Below, one piece after another: positions 25,045-34,448 of a DNA stretch of 64,000 nt; positions within the stretch are counted from its first letter, which is position 1, and the number at the start of each line of letters is the position of its first letter. The notes beneath the pieces are model-generated. The model did no database searches. It was not told the origin of the DNA and saw nothing but the letters and a program-made list of their open reading frames with translations. Source of the DNA: Nocardia shimofusensis NBRC 100134 (GTDB lineage Bacteria; Actinomycetota; Actinomycetes; Mycobacteriales; Mycobacteriaceae). The position numbers were made by a program, and so were the translations under genes. The stretch spans positions 124,001 through 188,000 of the forward strand of contig NZ_BDBT01000010.1 of assembly GCF_001613125.1 (NCBI RefSeq), given 5' to 3'.

Positions 25045-26577
25045 TCAACAACTGAGGCCCGACGGTGGGGCGATCAGGTCGACGAGATAGGCGATGACGG
25101 CCGAATCCAGGCACTCGTCGCCCACCACGAGGGCTGCGGTGTGCCGATTCCCCTCGAAGGTGATCAGGGCCGCGTCGAGCTGGGCCGCCAGGTCGACACC
25201 GGCCTGATAGGGAGTGGCCGGGTCGTCGGTGGTGGAGACCACGACCGTGGTGGGCAGTCCGTCGACCGCGATGGTGTGCGGCTCGCCGGAATTGGGCACC
25301 GGCCAGCTCGCGCACAATTCCAGCGCCGAGGCGCCGGTCCCGCGACCGTCGTCGAGGAATGGAGCGGCCCTTCGGTATTCGGCGTCGAGCCGGGCGGCGA
25401 CGGCCGGATCGGTGACGCGCGGATCGTCCACGCAGCGAATGGCGTTGAACGCGTCCTGGATATTGCTGTAGGTGCCGTCGTCGTTGCGGCCGTCGTAGAT
25501 GTCGGCCAGATACAGCAGGGTGTCGCCGCGGCCCTCGCGCAGTTCCTGCAGACCGAGGGTGAGCCGCTGCCACAGTTCGTCGGCGTAGAGCGTCTGGGTG
25601 ACGCCGGTCATGGCGTCGTTGTAGCCCAGGCCGCGCGGGTCGGTGGTGGCGGCCGGGGTGTACCGGAGCGGGTCGACCAGTTCACGGAACCGGGCGACCG
25701 CTTGGGTGGGGTCGGTGCCGAGCGGGCAGTCGGCCGCCTGGGCACAGTCGGCCGCGTAGGCGTCGAAGGCGCGCTGGAAACCGGCGGCCTGGCGCAATGC
25801 CTCCTGGACCGGGTCCACCGAGGCGTCGACGGCGCCGTCGAGAACCATGGCGCGTACCCGGTCGGGGAACTTCTCGGCGTACAGCGCGCCGATCTTGGTG
25901 CCGTAGGAGTAGCCGAGATAGGTCAGCTTCGCATCGCCCAGCACGGCCCGGATCACGTCCATGTCCTGCACGACCTCACGGGTGCCGATGTGCTCGAGCA
26001 GGTCGATGCCGCTGCGCTCGACGCACTTGTCCGCGTACTCGCGGTTCTCCGCCTCGGTCTCCGCGATCCCCTCCGGCGTGCTCTCCTCGGGCGGTTCGGC
26101 GCGTTCGGCGTCGGCCTCCGCCGGGGTCAGGCAGGCGACGGCAGGCGTGGACGAGCCGACGCCGCGCGGATCGAATCCGACCCGGTCGAACCGCTGCGCC
26201 AGCGGGGTCTGGTTGCCGACGAGCACCGTGTCCAGGCCGGAGACGCCCGGACCGCCCGGATTGAGCAGCAGCGAGCCGATTTTCGCGCCGGTGGCCGGGA
26301 TGCGCGAGAGCGCGAGCTGCGCGGTGGGGCCTTCCGGCTCGGTGTAGTCGATCGGCACCTCGATCCTGGTGCACTGCGCGATCGGCGGCAGGCTCACCTG
26401 CTCGCCCGCGATCTCGGCGCAGGCGGTCCACCGCGGAGTCTGTTCGTAGAAGCGGGTCAGCCCGTCGGGCGCGGGCGGCATCGAGCCGACCGGCGCGTCG
26501 CCCTCGGCGACACACCCCGCCGTCGCCACCACGATCGACACCGCCGCCGCTACCCCGCACCACCGCCGAACACCCAT
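25045..26577 (-). CDS. Secreted lipoprotein esterase/protease of the CaeA/Hip1 (Rv2224c) family
   Basis: 510 residues from ATG 26577. A lipoprotein signal ends in VATAGC with Cys22 as the lipidation site, so it should be anchored outside the membrane. The alpha/beta-hydrolase core has GYSYG with Ser224 as nucleophile, TTDDPATPY with the Asp, and FEGNRHTA with the His. This is the TAP-like peptidase group. In M. tuberculosis the homologue beside glnA2 is a cell-wall serine protease/carboxylesterase. The position next to glnA2 is conserved. Confidence 0.87.
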   Translation of the reverse strand: MGVRRWCGVAAAVSIVVATAGCVAEGDAPVGSMPPAPDGLTRFYEQTPRWTACAEIAGEQVSLPPIAQCTRIEVPIDYTEPEGPTAQLALSRIPATGAKIGSLLLNPGGPGVSGLDTVLVGNQTPLAQRFDRVGFDPRGVGSSTPAVACLTPAEADAERAEPPEESTPEGIAETEAENREYADKCVERSGIDLLEHIGTREVVQDMDVIRAVLGDAKLTYLGYSYGTKIGALYAEKFPDRVRAMVLDGAVDASVDPVQEALRQAAGFQRAFDAYAADCAQAADCPLGTDPTQAVARFRELVDPLRYTPAATTDPRGLGYNDAMTGVTQTLYADELWQRLTLGLQELREGRGDTLLYLADIYDGRNDDGTYSNIQDAFNAIRCVDDPRVTDPAVAARLDAEYRRAAPFLDDGRGTGASALELCASWPVPNSGEPHTIAVDGLPTTVVVSTTDDPATPYQAGVDLAAQLDAALITFEGNRHTAALVVGDECLDSAVIAYLVDLIAPPSGLSC

Positions 26578-26730
26578 GCTCACGATCCTGCCAGTATCGA
26601 CGTCGGCCGCGAACGTCCGGCACGCCACGCCCGCCCTACCCAGTCACCGGTCGAGGGAAGCCCTCGCGAACCGGAGACGACGCACGCGGTCCCCGGGCAG
26701 TGGCCGCAGCTTGCCCGAACGGTGGTGGGT

Positions 26731-27294
26731 TCAGGGCCGGAGCAGGAAGTCCACGAGTTCCTCACGCTCGGGAGGCGATGGCCTGCCACCGCGCGCCGAA
26801 GTCGACAGGTGCAGTGCCCCGATGCCGAGCGCGAAGGTCCATTCGGCCCGGCGGGCGGCGGTCTCGGGGTCGAAGCCGTGATCGGCGAAGGCCCGGCGGA
26901 CCGCGCGTCTGGCGTGTTTGTCCGAGGCGCGCACGCTCGCGGCCGCGCGCGGGTCGGAGCGGGCCCACTCCCGCATGGCGCGCTCCAGCGTCCAGTGCCG
27001 CGGACTGACCAGCAGGCCCATCATGGCGATCAGCCGTTCGCGCGGCGGGGTGTCCGCGAGGGCGTCCATACGCTGGTGGTCGACATCGCTCCACTGGCCC
27101 CAGGAGTCGACCAGCGCGTTCTTGAACGCGGCGATGTCCTGGAAATGGTGGTAGAAGCTGCCTTTGGTGACGCCGAGGCGAGTGCACAGCACATCGATCT
27201 TGAGCGCGCGGAAACCCTCTTCGGCCAGCACCGTGTATCCGGCCTGCAACCAGTCCTCGACCGTCAGCTGGACGGCACCGCGTGCCCGCGCCAC
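26731..27294 (-). CDS. TetR family transcriptional regulator
   Basis: 187 residues. The N-terminal HTH is clear: KIDVLCTRLGVTKGSFYHHF at about 32–51, then the family's typical DIAAFKNALVDSW linker. The C-terminal ligand domain is generic. It lies 9 bp downstream of a second TetR gene on the same strand, so the two are probably co-transcribed. No target can be read from its own sequence; the divergent ring-cleavage operon is a candidate. Confidence 0.88.
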   Translation of the reverse strand: MARARGAVQLTVEDWLQAGYTVLAEEGFRALKIDVLCTRLGVTKGSFYHHFQDIAAFKNALVDSWGQWSDVDHQRMDALADTPPRERLIAMMGLLVSPRHWTLERAMREWARSDPRAAASVRASDKHARRAVRRAFADHGFDPETAARRAEWTFALGIGALHLSTSARGGRPSPPEREELVDFLLRP

Positions 27295-27303
27295 CGCCTC
27301 AGC

Positions 27304-28125
27304 TTAGCCGCGCGATTGCTCGTCGTCCCCGCTCGGCCGATCCGCCGCGTCGCCCGGCCGCTTCGCCGACGCGCCAGGCTCGTTCGCCTTGGCCTCGACA
27401 CCGGCCACGATCATGTCCGCGACGAACCGCGCGTGCCGCCGCACCGCCTGCGCCGAGAGCGGGTCGCCGGGCGCCATCCGCCTGGCCAGCGGCAGCGCCG
27501 AGAACGGGGCTGTCGCGCCGTGGGCGATGAGGAAGTGGATGGAGCGTAAATCGTTGCGGGTGAGCACTTTCCGACGGATGAGCGGCTCGAGGGGCTTGGC
27601 CAGGCGTACCAGGATCGGCTCGATGTGGCGCTCGTAGAGGTAGGCCAGGCGCGGGCCCTCGATCGCCGATTCCATGCTGACCAGCCGGACCGCGTCGGGA
27701 TAGTCGGCCTGCAGGATCAGGAAGCGCACGATGCCGCGCCGGAACTCCTCCAGCGGGGCGAGCTCCGGACCGGCCGCGCCCTGGGCGACCAGGGCGGCGG
27801 CATGGCCGAACACCCAGTCCACCACCGCGAACCACAGCCCCTCCTTGGAGCCGAAGCGTTGGTGGATCAGGTTGTGGCTGACACCGAGTTCGCGGTTGAT
27901 CTCGGCCACCGAGGCGCCGGCGAAACCGTCGCGGGCGAAGATCCGCAGGGCGGTGGCCATGATCTCGTCGGTCGATGCGGGCGATCCACCGGCGGGCGGG
28001 CGACCGCGCGACTTCTTGACCCGCGCGGTCTCCGGCACCGCCCCCGGCACGGGCCCCGCCACTGCCCCGGATGCGGGCTCGGCCTTCACGGATTCCACGG
28101 CGTCCTCCACTGCTGCGCTACCCAA
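27304..28125 (-). CDS. TetR family transcriptional regulator, divergent from the ring-cleavage operon
   Basis: Up to 273 residues. A Pro/Ala/Lys-rich N-terminal arm (about 45 residues) precedes the HTH (ASVAEINRELGVSHNLIHQR), a long ligand domain, and a charged C-terminal tail. The start is uncertain: TTG 28125 is the first, but in-frame GTG codons a few residues downstream are possible. It is divergent from the homogentisate-dioxygenase-like gene with an AT-rich inverted repeat between them, so it probably represses that operon. Confidence 0.83.
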   Translation of the reverse strand: MGSAAVEDAVESVKAEPASGAVAGPVPGAVPETARVKKSRGRPPAGGSPASTDEIMATALRIFARDGFAGASVAEINRELGVSHNLIHQRFGSKEGLWFAVVDWVFGHAAALVAQGAAGPELAPLEEFRRGIVRFLILQADYPDAVRLVSMESAIEGPRLAYLYERHIEPILVRLAKPLEPLIRRKVLTRNDLRSIHFLIAHGATAPFSALPLARRMAPGDPLSAQAVRRHARFVADMIVAGVEAKANEPGASAKRPGDAADRPSGDDEQSRG

Positions 28126-28162
28126 CGGTGCCTGCTTACCCGAAGGATCGACTTGCCCCGAA

Positions 28163-28188
28163 AGATATTGACGATGATCAATTTATCT
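28163..28188. promoter_or_regulatory. Candidate TetR operator between the regulator and the ring-cleavage operon
   Basis: The imperfect inverted repeat AGATATTGA-CGATGA-TCAATTTATCT (one extra base in the right arm) lies in an unusually AT-rich stretch about 38 bp from the TetR start and 75 bp from the dioxygenase ATG. This is a common place for a TetR operator. Confidence 0.5.
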
Positions 28189-28262
28189 GAAACATTGACT
28201 GGCATCAAGATGGCTTCGCGGTGGCGGATCGACGCGGCCCCGCACGAGGACTGGAAGCTGAC

Positions 28263-29354
28263 ATGGAATCGTTTGTGCACCTGCGTAAAGGCACCACTCC
28301 CCGCCGCCTGCACGCCGATCTCGACGGACTCAAGGACGACGAACTCGGCCGCGGCGGCTTCACCGGCCGCACCGCGAGCCTCTACCGTCGCAACGACCCG
28401 ACCCAGTACAAGGCGGTCGGCCCCCTGCGTCCCACCGACGTGCTGGCGAGCTCGCTGACTCCCCCCGACGCCACCGACCCCGCGGGCGCCCCGCTGCAGC
28501 TGTTCCACAACGCCGACTGCCGGATCCTGCTCAGTCGGCGCGGCGAGGAGATGCCGCACTTCGTGCGCTACGTCGACGGCGACGTGCTCTCCTTCGTGCA
28601 CGCCGGCTCGGGCCTGCTGGAGACCGAGTTCGGCCCGCTGGACTACCGCGAGGGCGACTGGATCTACATCCCCAAGGGCTGCACGTTCCGCCAAGTCCCC
28701 GAAGCCGAGACCACACTGCTGATGATCGAGGCCACCGAGGAGTTCCGTGTGCCCGACGCCGGCTACCTGGGCAGGCACTTCCCGTTCGATCCGGCACTGG
28801 TCACCATCCCCGAGCCCGCCGCCCACGACGACGACGGCCGCGAGAGCTACGAGATCGTGCTGTTCCACGAAGGCGGCCCGACGAAGCTGTACTACAAGCA
28901 CCACCCGCTCGACGTCGAGGGCTGGCGCGGGGACAGTTTCCCGTTCACCTTCAATATCGCCGACTACAACGTCATCCTCTCCGAGAGCGTGCACCTGCCC
29001 CCGACGGTGCATCTGTTCATGGAGGCCACCGGCGTCTACGTGATGAACTTCCTGCCCAAGCTCGCCGAGTCCGCGCCGGGCACCGAGACCATCCCGTGGT
29101 ACCACCGCAATGTCGACTACGACGAGATCGCCTTCTTCCACGGCGGCGAGATGTACGGCGTGCCGATGCCGCCCGGCCTGATCTCGCACGCGCCACAGGG
29201 CGTGCACCACGGCGCGCCGGAGAAGATGCGCGAGCGCGCCCGGCGCAAGCGCGAGGAGATCACCCGCATCGGCTGGACGACGATCGCGATCGACACCCGC
29301 CGCAGGCTGATCCCCTCGCCCGAGTACCTCGCCAACGACCTCGGCGCGCACTGA
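28263..29354 (+). CDS. Homogentisate 1,2-dioxygenase family protein (short actinobacterial form)
   Basis: 363 residues from ATG 28263, with GGAAG upstream; canonical HGD is about 440. The double-cupin ring-cleavage fold is recognisable, with YHRNVDYDEIAFFHGG (from about 280) and HAPQGVHHGAPEK as candidate iron-ligand regions. The canonical YHRN-x-x-SEFMGL motif is altered to VDYDEIAF. The family opens hydroquinone-carboxylate rings using Fe(II) and O2, but the substrate here may not be homogentisate. It is first in an operon with an alpha/beta hydrolase and a class III CoA-transferase. Confidence 0.78.
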   Translation: MESFVHLRKGTTPRRLHADLDGLKDDELGRGGFTGRTASLYRRNDPTQYKAVGPLRPTDVLASSLTPPDATDPAGAPLQLFHNADCRILLSRRGEEMPHFVRYVDGDVLSFVHAGSGLLETEFGPLDYREGDWIYIPKGCTFRQVPEAETTLLMIEATEEFRVPDAGYLGRHFPFDPALVTIPEPAAHDDDGRESYEIVLFHEGGPTKLYYKHHPLDVEGWRGDSFPFTFNIADYNVILSESVHLPPTVHLFMEATGVYVMNFLPKLAESAPGTETIPWYHRNVDYDEIAFFHGGEMYGVPMPPGLISHAPQGVHHGAPEKMRERARRKREEITRIGWTTIAIDTRRRLIPSPEYLANDLGAH

Positions 29355-29412
29355 CGGTCCGCGCACCGGCTTCCTTCGCCACGCACTCCTCGAACATCAA
29401 GGCAGGCAAGAA

Positions 29413-30585
29413 ATGTCTCGTACCGAGCGCATCCCCTACGTCGTCGCCTACGCGAACACCACCGGCGGCCGCGACGCCTACGGCGGGCTGACCGAGCTGG
29501 TCACCCTCGAATCCCAGCTGGTCAAGCCACGCGACCACGAGTCCGACACCGTGCTGGTGCTCATGCATCCGGTATCCAGCGGCACCTATCTGCCGATCGT
29601 GGGCTCGCTGGCCAAGGCCGGGCACCACATCATCGTGTGCAACAGCCGCTACCGCGGCGCCGATTCCGCGCTGCTGATGGAGAAGGTCGTCCAGGATCTC
29701 GGCGAATGCGTCCGCGACGCCAAGAACCGGCTCGGATACCAGAAGGTCGTGCTGCTCGGCTGGTCCGGCGGCGGTTCGCTGTCGGTCTTCTACCAGCAGC
29801 AGGCCACGAAACCGACGCTGACGGCGAGCCCGTCCGGCGACGGCCCCGACCTCACCAGGGCCGACCTGCCGCCTGTCGACGGCATCGCGCTGGTCGCCGC
29901 GCACATCAGCCGCCACCACACGCTCACCGAATCGATGGACGCCTCCATCCTCGACGAGTCCGACCCCACCGTTCGCGACCCCGAGCTGGATCTCTACGAC
30001 CCGGCCAACCCGAATCAGCCCCCGTACACCGCCGAATTCCTCGAGCGCTACCGGCAGGCCCAGATCGCGCGCAATCGCAAGATCACGGCCTGGGTGAAGG
30101 ACAAGCTGGCCGAGCTGAAGGCCGCGGGCCGCCCCGACGACGAGTTCGGCTTCGTCGTGCACGGCACCATGGCCGACCCGCGCTGGCTCGACCCCACCAT
30201 CGACGCCAACGACCGCGACCCCGGCGAGTCCTACCTGGGCGACCCGCAGGAGGTGAACCAGGGCCCGTTCGGCCTGGCCCGCTTCACCACGCTGCGCAGC
30301 TGGCTGTCGCAGTGGAGCTACGACGACGCCCGCGGCGACATCGTCGACTGCGGCCCCGACATCGCCGTGCCGACCCTGGTGATCTTCAACGCCGCCGACA
30401 ACATCTGCACCCCGAGCCACGCGCACGCCATCTTCGGCGCCATCGGCACCGAGGACAAGGAACTGCACGAGATCCCCGGAGCCAACCACTACTATCTGGG
30501 ACCGGACCAGCGCGAACCCCTCACCGAAGCGGTGCGGATCATCAGCGACTGGCTCGCGGAACATCACCTCGCTCCCACTACCTGA
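29413..30585 (+). CDS. Alpha/beta hydrolase of the ring-cleavage operon
   Basis: 390 residues. The oxyanion region is VLMHPVSSGTYLP, the nucleophile elbow LLGWSGGGS has Ser118, and Asp (NAADNICT) and His (PGANHYYLG) follow near the C-terminus, so the triad is complete. It lacks a signal peptide. The length and a ~100-residue insertion before the last strand are larger than in typical C–C hydrolases. Its stop is immediately followed by the ATG of the CoA-transferase, so the two are tightly coupled. Substrate unknown; it may cleave or de-esterify the dioxygenase product. Confidence 0.82.
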   Translation: MSRTERIPYVVAYANTTGGRDAYGGLTELVTLESQLVKPRDHESDTVLVLMHPVSSGTYLPIVGSLAKAGHHIIVCNSRYRGADSALLMEKVVQDLGECVRDAKNRLGYQKVVLLGWSGGGSLSVFYQQQATKPTLTASPSGDGPDLTRADLPPVDGIALVAAHISRHHTLTESMDASILDESDPTVRDPELDLYDPANPNQPPYTAEFLERYRQAQIARNRKITAWVKDKLAELKAAGRPDDEFGFVVHGTMADPRWLDPTIDANDRDPGESYLGDPQEVNQGPFGLARFTTLRSWLSQWSYDDARGDIVDCGPDIAVPTLVIFNAADNICTPSHAHAIFGAIGTEDKELHEIPGANHYYLGPDQREPLTEAVRIISDWLAEHHLAPTT

Positions 30586-31857
30586 ATGAACCCGCACATG
30601 ACCCCCTCCCCCACTTCCAGCTCGGCATCCGCCGATTCGGCCACCCCCGGCTCGCAGAACATCGGCGCTCTCGACGGCATCCGTGTCCTCGAGGTCGGCA
30701 CGCTGATCTCCGGACCGTTCGCCGCCCGCCTGCTGGGCGACATGGGCGCCGAGGTGCTCAAGATCGAGCTCCCCGACCGGCCCGATCCACTGCGCACCTG
30801 GGGTCAGGCCGAGCTCGACGGCCACCGCTTCTTCTGGACGGTCGCGGCCCGCAACAAGAAGGCCGTCACGCTGAATCTGCGTGAGCCGCAGGGCCGCGAC
30901 CTGTTCCTGGAACTGGTGGAGCGTTCCGACATCATCGTCGAGAACTTCCGGCCGGGGACGCTCGAGAAGTGGGGGCTGGGCTACGAGACGCTGCGCGAAC
31001 GCAACCGCGGCATCATCCTGGTGCGGGTCTCCGGCTACGGCCAGACCGGCCCGGACGCGCACAAGGCCGGCTATGCCTCGGTCGCCGAAGCGGCCAGCGG
31101 CCTGCGGTACATGAACGGCTTCCCCGGCGGCCCGGCTCCGCGTCTGGCGCTGTCCCTCGGCGACAGCCTGGCGGGCATGTTCGCCGCGCAGGGGGCGCTC
31201 GCGGCGCTCTACCGACGCTCGGTCACCGGCGAAGGCCAGATCGTCGACGCCGCGCTCACCGAGGCGTGCCTGGCGATCCAGGAATCCACCATTCCCGATT
31301 ACGACATCGGCGGCGTGGTGCGCGGACCGTCGGGCACCCGCCTGGAAGGCATCGCGCCGTCGAACATCTACCGCAGCGCCGACGGCAGCTGGGTGGTGAT
31401 CGCCGCCAACCAGGACACCGTGTTCCGCCGCCTGTGCGCGGCGATGGGGCAACCCGGGCTGGCCGAGGACGAACGTTTCGCCGACCACCTCGCCCGGGGC
31501 AGGAACCAGGACGAGCTCGACGCGATCATCGCCGAGTGGGCTTCCACCCGGCAGCCCGGCGACATCATCGCCACGCTCAACGAGGCCGGGGTGATCAGCG
31601 GACCGATCAACACCGTCGCCGAGGTGGTCGAGGATCCGCAGCTGCGGGCGCGCGGCATGATCGCCGACCACTACGACGAGCGCATCGGCCGGAATGTGAA
31701 GGGGCCGGGCATCATTCCGGTCCTCTCCGAGACGCCGGGCGCGATCCGCAACGCGGGGTCGGTGCGGCCGGGTCAGCACAACGAGGAGATCTACCGAGGT
31801 CTGCTCGGCAAGAGCGAGGACGAGATCGACAAGCTGCGCGAGGCGGGCGTGCTCTGA
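30586..31857 (+). CDS. CaiB/BaiF (class III) CoA-transferase
   Basis: 423 residues. The family begins with LDGIRVLEVGTLISGPFAAR and continues with MGAEVLKIE. The catalytic Asp that carries the acyl anhydride is D193 in LGDSLAGMFAAQGAL. It moves CoA between carboxylic acids. ATG 30586 directly follows the stop of the upstream hydrolase; a second ATG at 30598 is also possible. Its presence suggests that the ring-cleavage product is activated as a CoA thioester and not split by a fumarylacetoacetase. Confidence 0.88.
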   Translation: MNPHMTPSPTSSSASADSATPGSQNIGALDGIRVLEVGTLISGPFAARLLGDMGAEVLKIELPDRPDPLRTWGQAELDGHRFFWTVAARNKKAVTLNLREPQGRDLFLELVERSDIIVENFRPGTLEKWGLGYETLRERNRGIILVRVSGYGQTGPDAHKAGYASVAEAASGLRYMNGFPGGPAPRLALSLGDSLAGMFAAQGALAALYRRSVTGEGQIVDAALTEACLAIQESTIPDYDIGGVVRGPSGTRLEGIAPSNIYRSADGSWVVIAANQDTVFRRLCAAMGQPGLAEDERFADHLARGRNQDELDAIIAEWASTRQPGDIIATLNEAGVISGPINTVAEVVEDPQLRARGMIADHYDERIGRNVKGPGIIPVLSETPGAIRNAGSVRPGQHNEEIYRGLLGKSEDEIDKLREAGVL

Positions 31858-31903
31858 CCTGCCTTCGAGTTCCACCTCCGCGTGAACGGGAGAGGACGTC
31901 GCG

Positions 31904-32572
31904 ATGATCTCCGCTGTCCTGCTGGTGACGGCAGCCCTCCAGCTGGCGTGCGTGGTCGTGCTGTGGAGCCGTGTGCCCCGCCTCGCGCGGGTGTGGCTGC
32001 TCGGCGTGGTAGGGCTCGGGGTGGCCTACGACTCGGCCGTCGTCGGCCTCGGCGCCGCACTCGGCGAAGGGACGGTGTTGCACGCGCTCAGCGTGCCGCG
32101 CTTCGTCGTCCACGCCCTGCTCACGCCGCTGCTGATCCTCTGGGCCGCCGATCGGGTGGACGCCGGGCCCTGGGTGCGACGCGGCGCCGTGGCGCTGACC
32201 GCGGTGGCGACGGCATGGGGAGTGGTCACCGAACTGCCACACCTGCATCTGGTGCCGCGGTACTACGCCGACACCGTGCGGTACTCGGCCGAGCACGCTG
32301 TGCCGCCGATACCGGCCGTCGTGGTGACCGTGGTGCTGCTGGCGGCGGGAATCGTGTTGTGGCGCAGGGAAGCTCGCCCGGCCGCCCTGATCGGGACAAC
32401 GCTGCTGTTCGGCGCCTCCGCCGCGGCGGTGGCCGTGCCGCCGCTGGGCAATGTGGGCGAGGCGGCGATGCTCGTCGGTCTGGTGGCCGCCGAACTGCCG
32501 AAGCGATCGCGCGAATCCCCGACCGCCGATGCCGATCACGCCGCGCCCGGCAGAGCGAGTTCGCGCGGCTGA
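31904..32572 (+). CDS. Six-helix membrane protein of unknown function
   Basis: 222 residues with about six or seven membrane helices (first MISAVLLVTAALQLACVVVL) and a charged C-terminal tail. It carries no motif I can name. It starts 46 bp after the CoA-transferase and may be the last gene of that operon, for example a transporter-like accessory, but this is positional only. Confidence 0.7.
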   Translation: MISAVLLVTAALQLACVVVLWSRVPRLARVWLLGVVGLGVAYDSAVVGLGAALGEGTVLHALSVPRFVVHALLTPLLILWAADRVDAGPWVRRGAVALTAVATAWGVVTELPHLHLVPRYYADTVRYSAEHAVPPIPAVVVTVVLLAAGIVLWRREARPAALIGTTLLFGASAAAVAVPPLGNVGEAAMLVGLVAAELPKRSRESPTADADHAAPGRASSRG

Positions 32573-32595
32573 CGCCGGGCACGAGGCAGGGGTCG

Positions 32596-33180
32596 TCAGT
32601 CCTCCGGTTCGGCCAGCACCACCACGCCGCTTGGCGCCTCCAGCAACGGAACCGTCCGGGCCGCCGCGTCGTCCACATGGATGCGCGGATGCCCGGGCGG
32701 TTCGGTCTCGTAGTAGGTGCCCGGCCCGTAGAACTGCCCGTATCTGACCACCACTCCCCCGACGTCGAGGACGGCCTGCTCGTGCGCGGCGATCACCTCG
32801 GCATGCCCCGCCGGCACCCAGGCGATGCTCTGCGCCAGGAAGCGTTCCGCGCTCGCCGCCGCGGCCGCCGCGATCAGGTTGGCCGTGCCCTCGGTGCGGA
32901 TCCGGGCGTTCGCCTCGACCCGCTCGGCCAGCTGCGCGGGATCGTCGGGCAGGTCGGTGAGCTGGTGCATCACCAGGTCGGGCCGGAAGTTCACCACCGC
33001 CGCCGTCAACGCGCTCCGGTGGTAGACGTCGCAGACGACAGGCTGCCCGCCCGCGGCCACGATCGCCGCGCTCCGGCCCGCCGACCGGGTCATGCCCGCG
33101 ACTCGATGGCCCGCCGCGGTCAGCAGCGGGAGCAAGCGTATTCCCAGGACGCCGGTGGCACCGGCCAGAAAGATACGCAC
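32596..33180 (-). CDS. NAD(P)-binding Rossmann protein (atypical short-chain reductase/epimerase)
   Basis: 194 residues. The N-terminal dinucleotide motif is GATGVLGIRLLPLL (TGxxGxxG type). It is much shorter than full epimerases (about 300), and no YxxxK pair is obvious, so it may be an atypical SDR binding NAD(P) without standard catalysis. It is convergent with the membrane-protein gene. Function is not assigned. Confidence 0.75.
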   Translation of the reverse strand: MRIFLAGATGVLGIRLLPLLTAAGHRVAGMTRSAGRSAAIVAAGGQPVVCDVYHRSALTAAVVNFRPDLVMHQLTDLPDDPAQLAERVEANARIRTEGTANLIAAAAAASAERFLAQSIAWVPAGHAEVIAAHEQAVLDVGGVVVRYGQFYGPGTYYETEPPGHPRIHVDDAAARTVPLLEAPSGVVVLAEPED

Positions 33181-33262
33181 AGATCCACGGTAGTCCCACC
33201 ACAGGCTCGGCTCACCGCACGCGCCGCCAGGTCTACGACCGGCGTGCCGATCGCCGCGCGGG

Positions 33263-34069
33263 TCACTTCAGGAGGACGCGGTCCTCGGAGGCGGCGAAGT
33301 CGATCTGGCGTTTCGCGTTCGACAGCGTCGTCACGGCGCAGGTACCGAGCGGGCCCGAGCGGTCGTACATGACCGCGGTGCCCACGGAAATACCCGCGTC
33401 GGCGAAGGTGTTGTCGGCTTTCATGCCGATCTCGTACCCGACGGGCAGCCGAGACAGTGTCAGGGTCACGTCGGCGTTGATGTAACCCGCGCCCGCACTT
33501 CCCCAGTGGCACACCTGATTCGCGGTATCCGCTGTGATCGCCGCCCGCTGGAACGGCGTCGTCGCCGCACCCGCCACCAGCGGCGGCATGCTGTGCCACG
33601 AGGCCTTGCGCTCGGCATTCTGGGCGACGGCGAAATCGCCGGTCCAGTTCGCCGCACCGCATTTGAACAGTGGCCGCGCCCCGTCCGGTGACAGGCATCC
33701 CTCCGGCGGCACCGGCAGGTCGAGCGTCGGCGACCACACTTTCCCCGGGGGCTGTTCGCTCCGGCGCAGGAACACCGCCGAGGCCCGCACCCGATCCTGT
33801 CCGTCCTGCACGATCCAGGCGTCGGCGACCACGATCCGCGATCCCTGCCGCACCACCTCGGTCCGCACCCGGGTCGGCGCGGCGAACACCGGCTGATACA
33901 GATCCACTGTCATCCGCGCGGGCAGGAACCCCTCCGGGCAGTGCTGCTCGAGCGCGAGCGCCAGCAGCCCGCACACCGGCACGCCGCTCAACTGATTCGG
34001 CGACCACCAGCTGACCGACAGTTCCGTGGGCAGGAAGTCTTCCCCCTGCCTGGTGAAGAATCCGAGCAC
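33263..34069 (-). CDS. Acyl-CoA thioesterase-like double-hotdog protein
   Basis: 268 residues from GTG 34069, chosen because GGAGGTG lies 7 nt upstream; longer in-frame starts exist but are less plausible. The pattern LSVSWWSPNQLSGVPVCGLLA, RMTVDLYQPV and RTEVVRQGSRIVVADAWIVQDG in the first half, and a second weaker hotdog repeat, match TesB-like acyl-CoA thioesterases. I cannot identify a catalytic Asp with confidence, so activity is uncertain. Confidence 0.65.
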   Translation of the reverse strand: MLGFFTRQGEDFLPTELSVSWWSPNQLSGVPVCGLLALALEQHCPEGFLPARMTVDLYQPVFAAPTRVRTEVVRQGSRIVVADAWIVQDGQDRVRASAVFLRRSEQPPGKVWSPTLDLPVPPEGCLSPDGARPLFKCGAANWTGDFAVAQNAERKASWHSMPPLVAGAATTPFQRAAITADTANQVCHWGSAGAGYINADVTLTLSRLPVGYEIGMKADNTFADAGISVGTAVMYDRSGPLGTCAVTTLSNAKRQIDFAASEDRVLLK

Positions 34070-34175
34070 CGCCCACCTCCGTCGATCTCTGCTGTGTGCC
34101 GAGGGTATGCCTTCATTCCGTTCCTGCGGGCGAAACGGCGCGACCTTGACCACGCCACGAGATATAGTCACACTT

Positions 34176-34448
34176 ATGACCATGAAGCTAGCGGAGGTAA
34201 AGGCCAGCCTGTCGGAAGTGGTGTCACGGGTCCGCACTCACCATGAGCGTGTCACCATCACGGTCCACGGCGAAGCCGCGGCCGTTCTTATCGCACCGGA
34301 GGACCTGGAGGCTTTGGAGGAGACGATCGCGATCCTGTCCGATGCCGCCACGATGTCGCGGCTCGCGGACTCCGACGCCGAACTGGCACGCGGTGAGGTC
34401 GTCACCGGCGACGATCTCGCGGCCGCGATGGCGAACCGTCGCCGGTGA
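34176..34448 (+). CDS. Type II antitoxin, Phd/YefM (RelB-like) family
   Basis: 90 residues from ATG 34176. The N-terminal MKLAEVKASLSEVVSRVRTH helix-containing region and VTITVHGEAAAVLIAPEDLEALEET are the Phd/YefM signature, and the tail is the flexible toxin-neutralising part. GTGA overlap with the downstream RelE-like gene gives translational coupling. Antitoxins of this type also bind and repress their own promoter; GTCA-N6-TGAC over the start region (34168–34181) is a possible operator. Confidence 0.85.
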   Translation: MTMKLAEVKASLSEVVSRVRTHHERVTITVHGEAAAVLIAPEDLEALEETIAILSDAATMSRLADSDAELARGEVVTGDDLAAAMANRRR

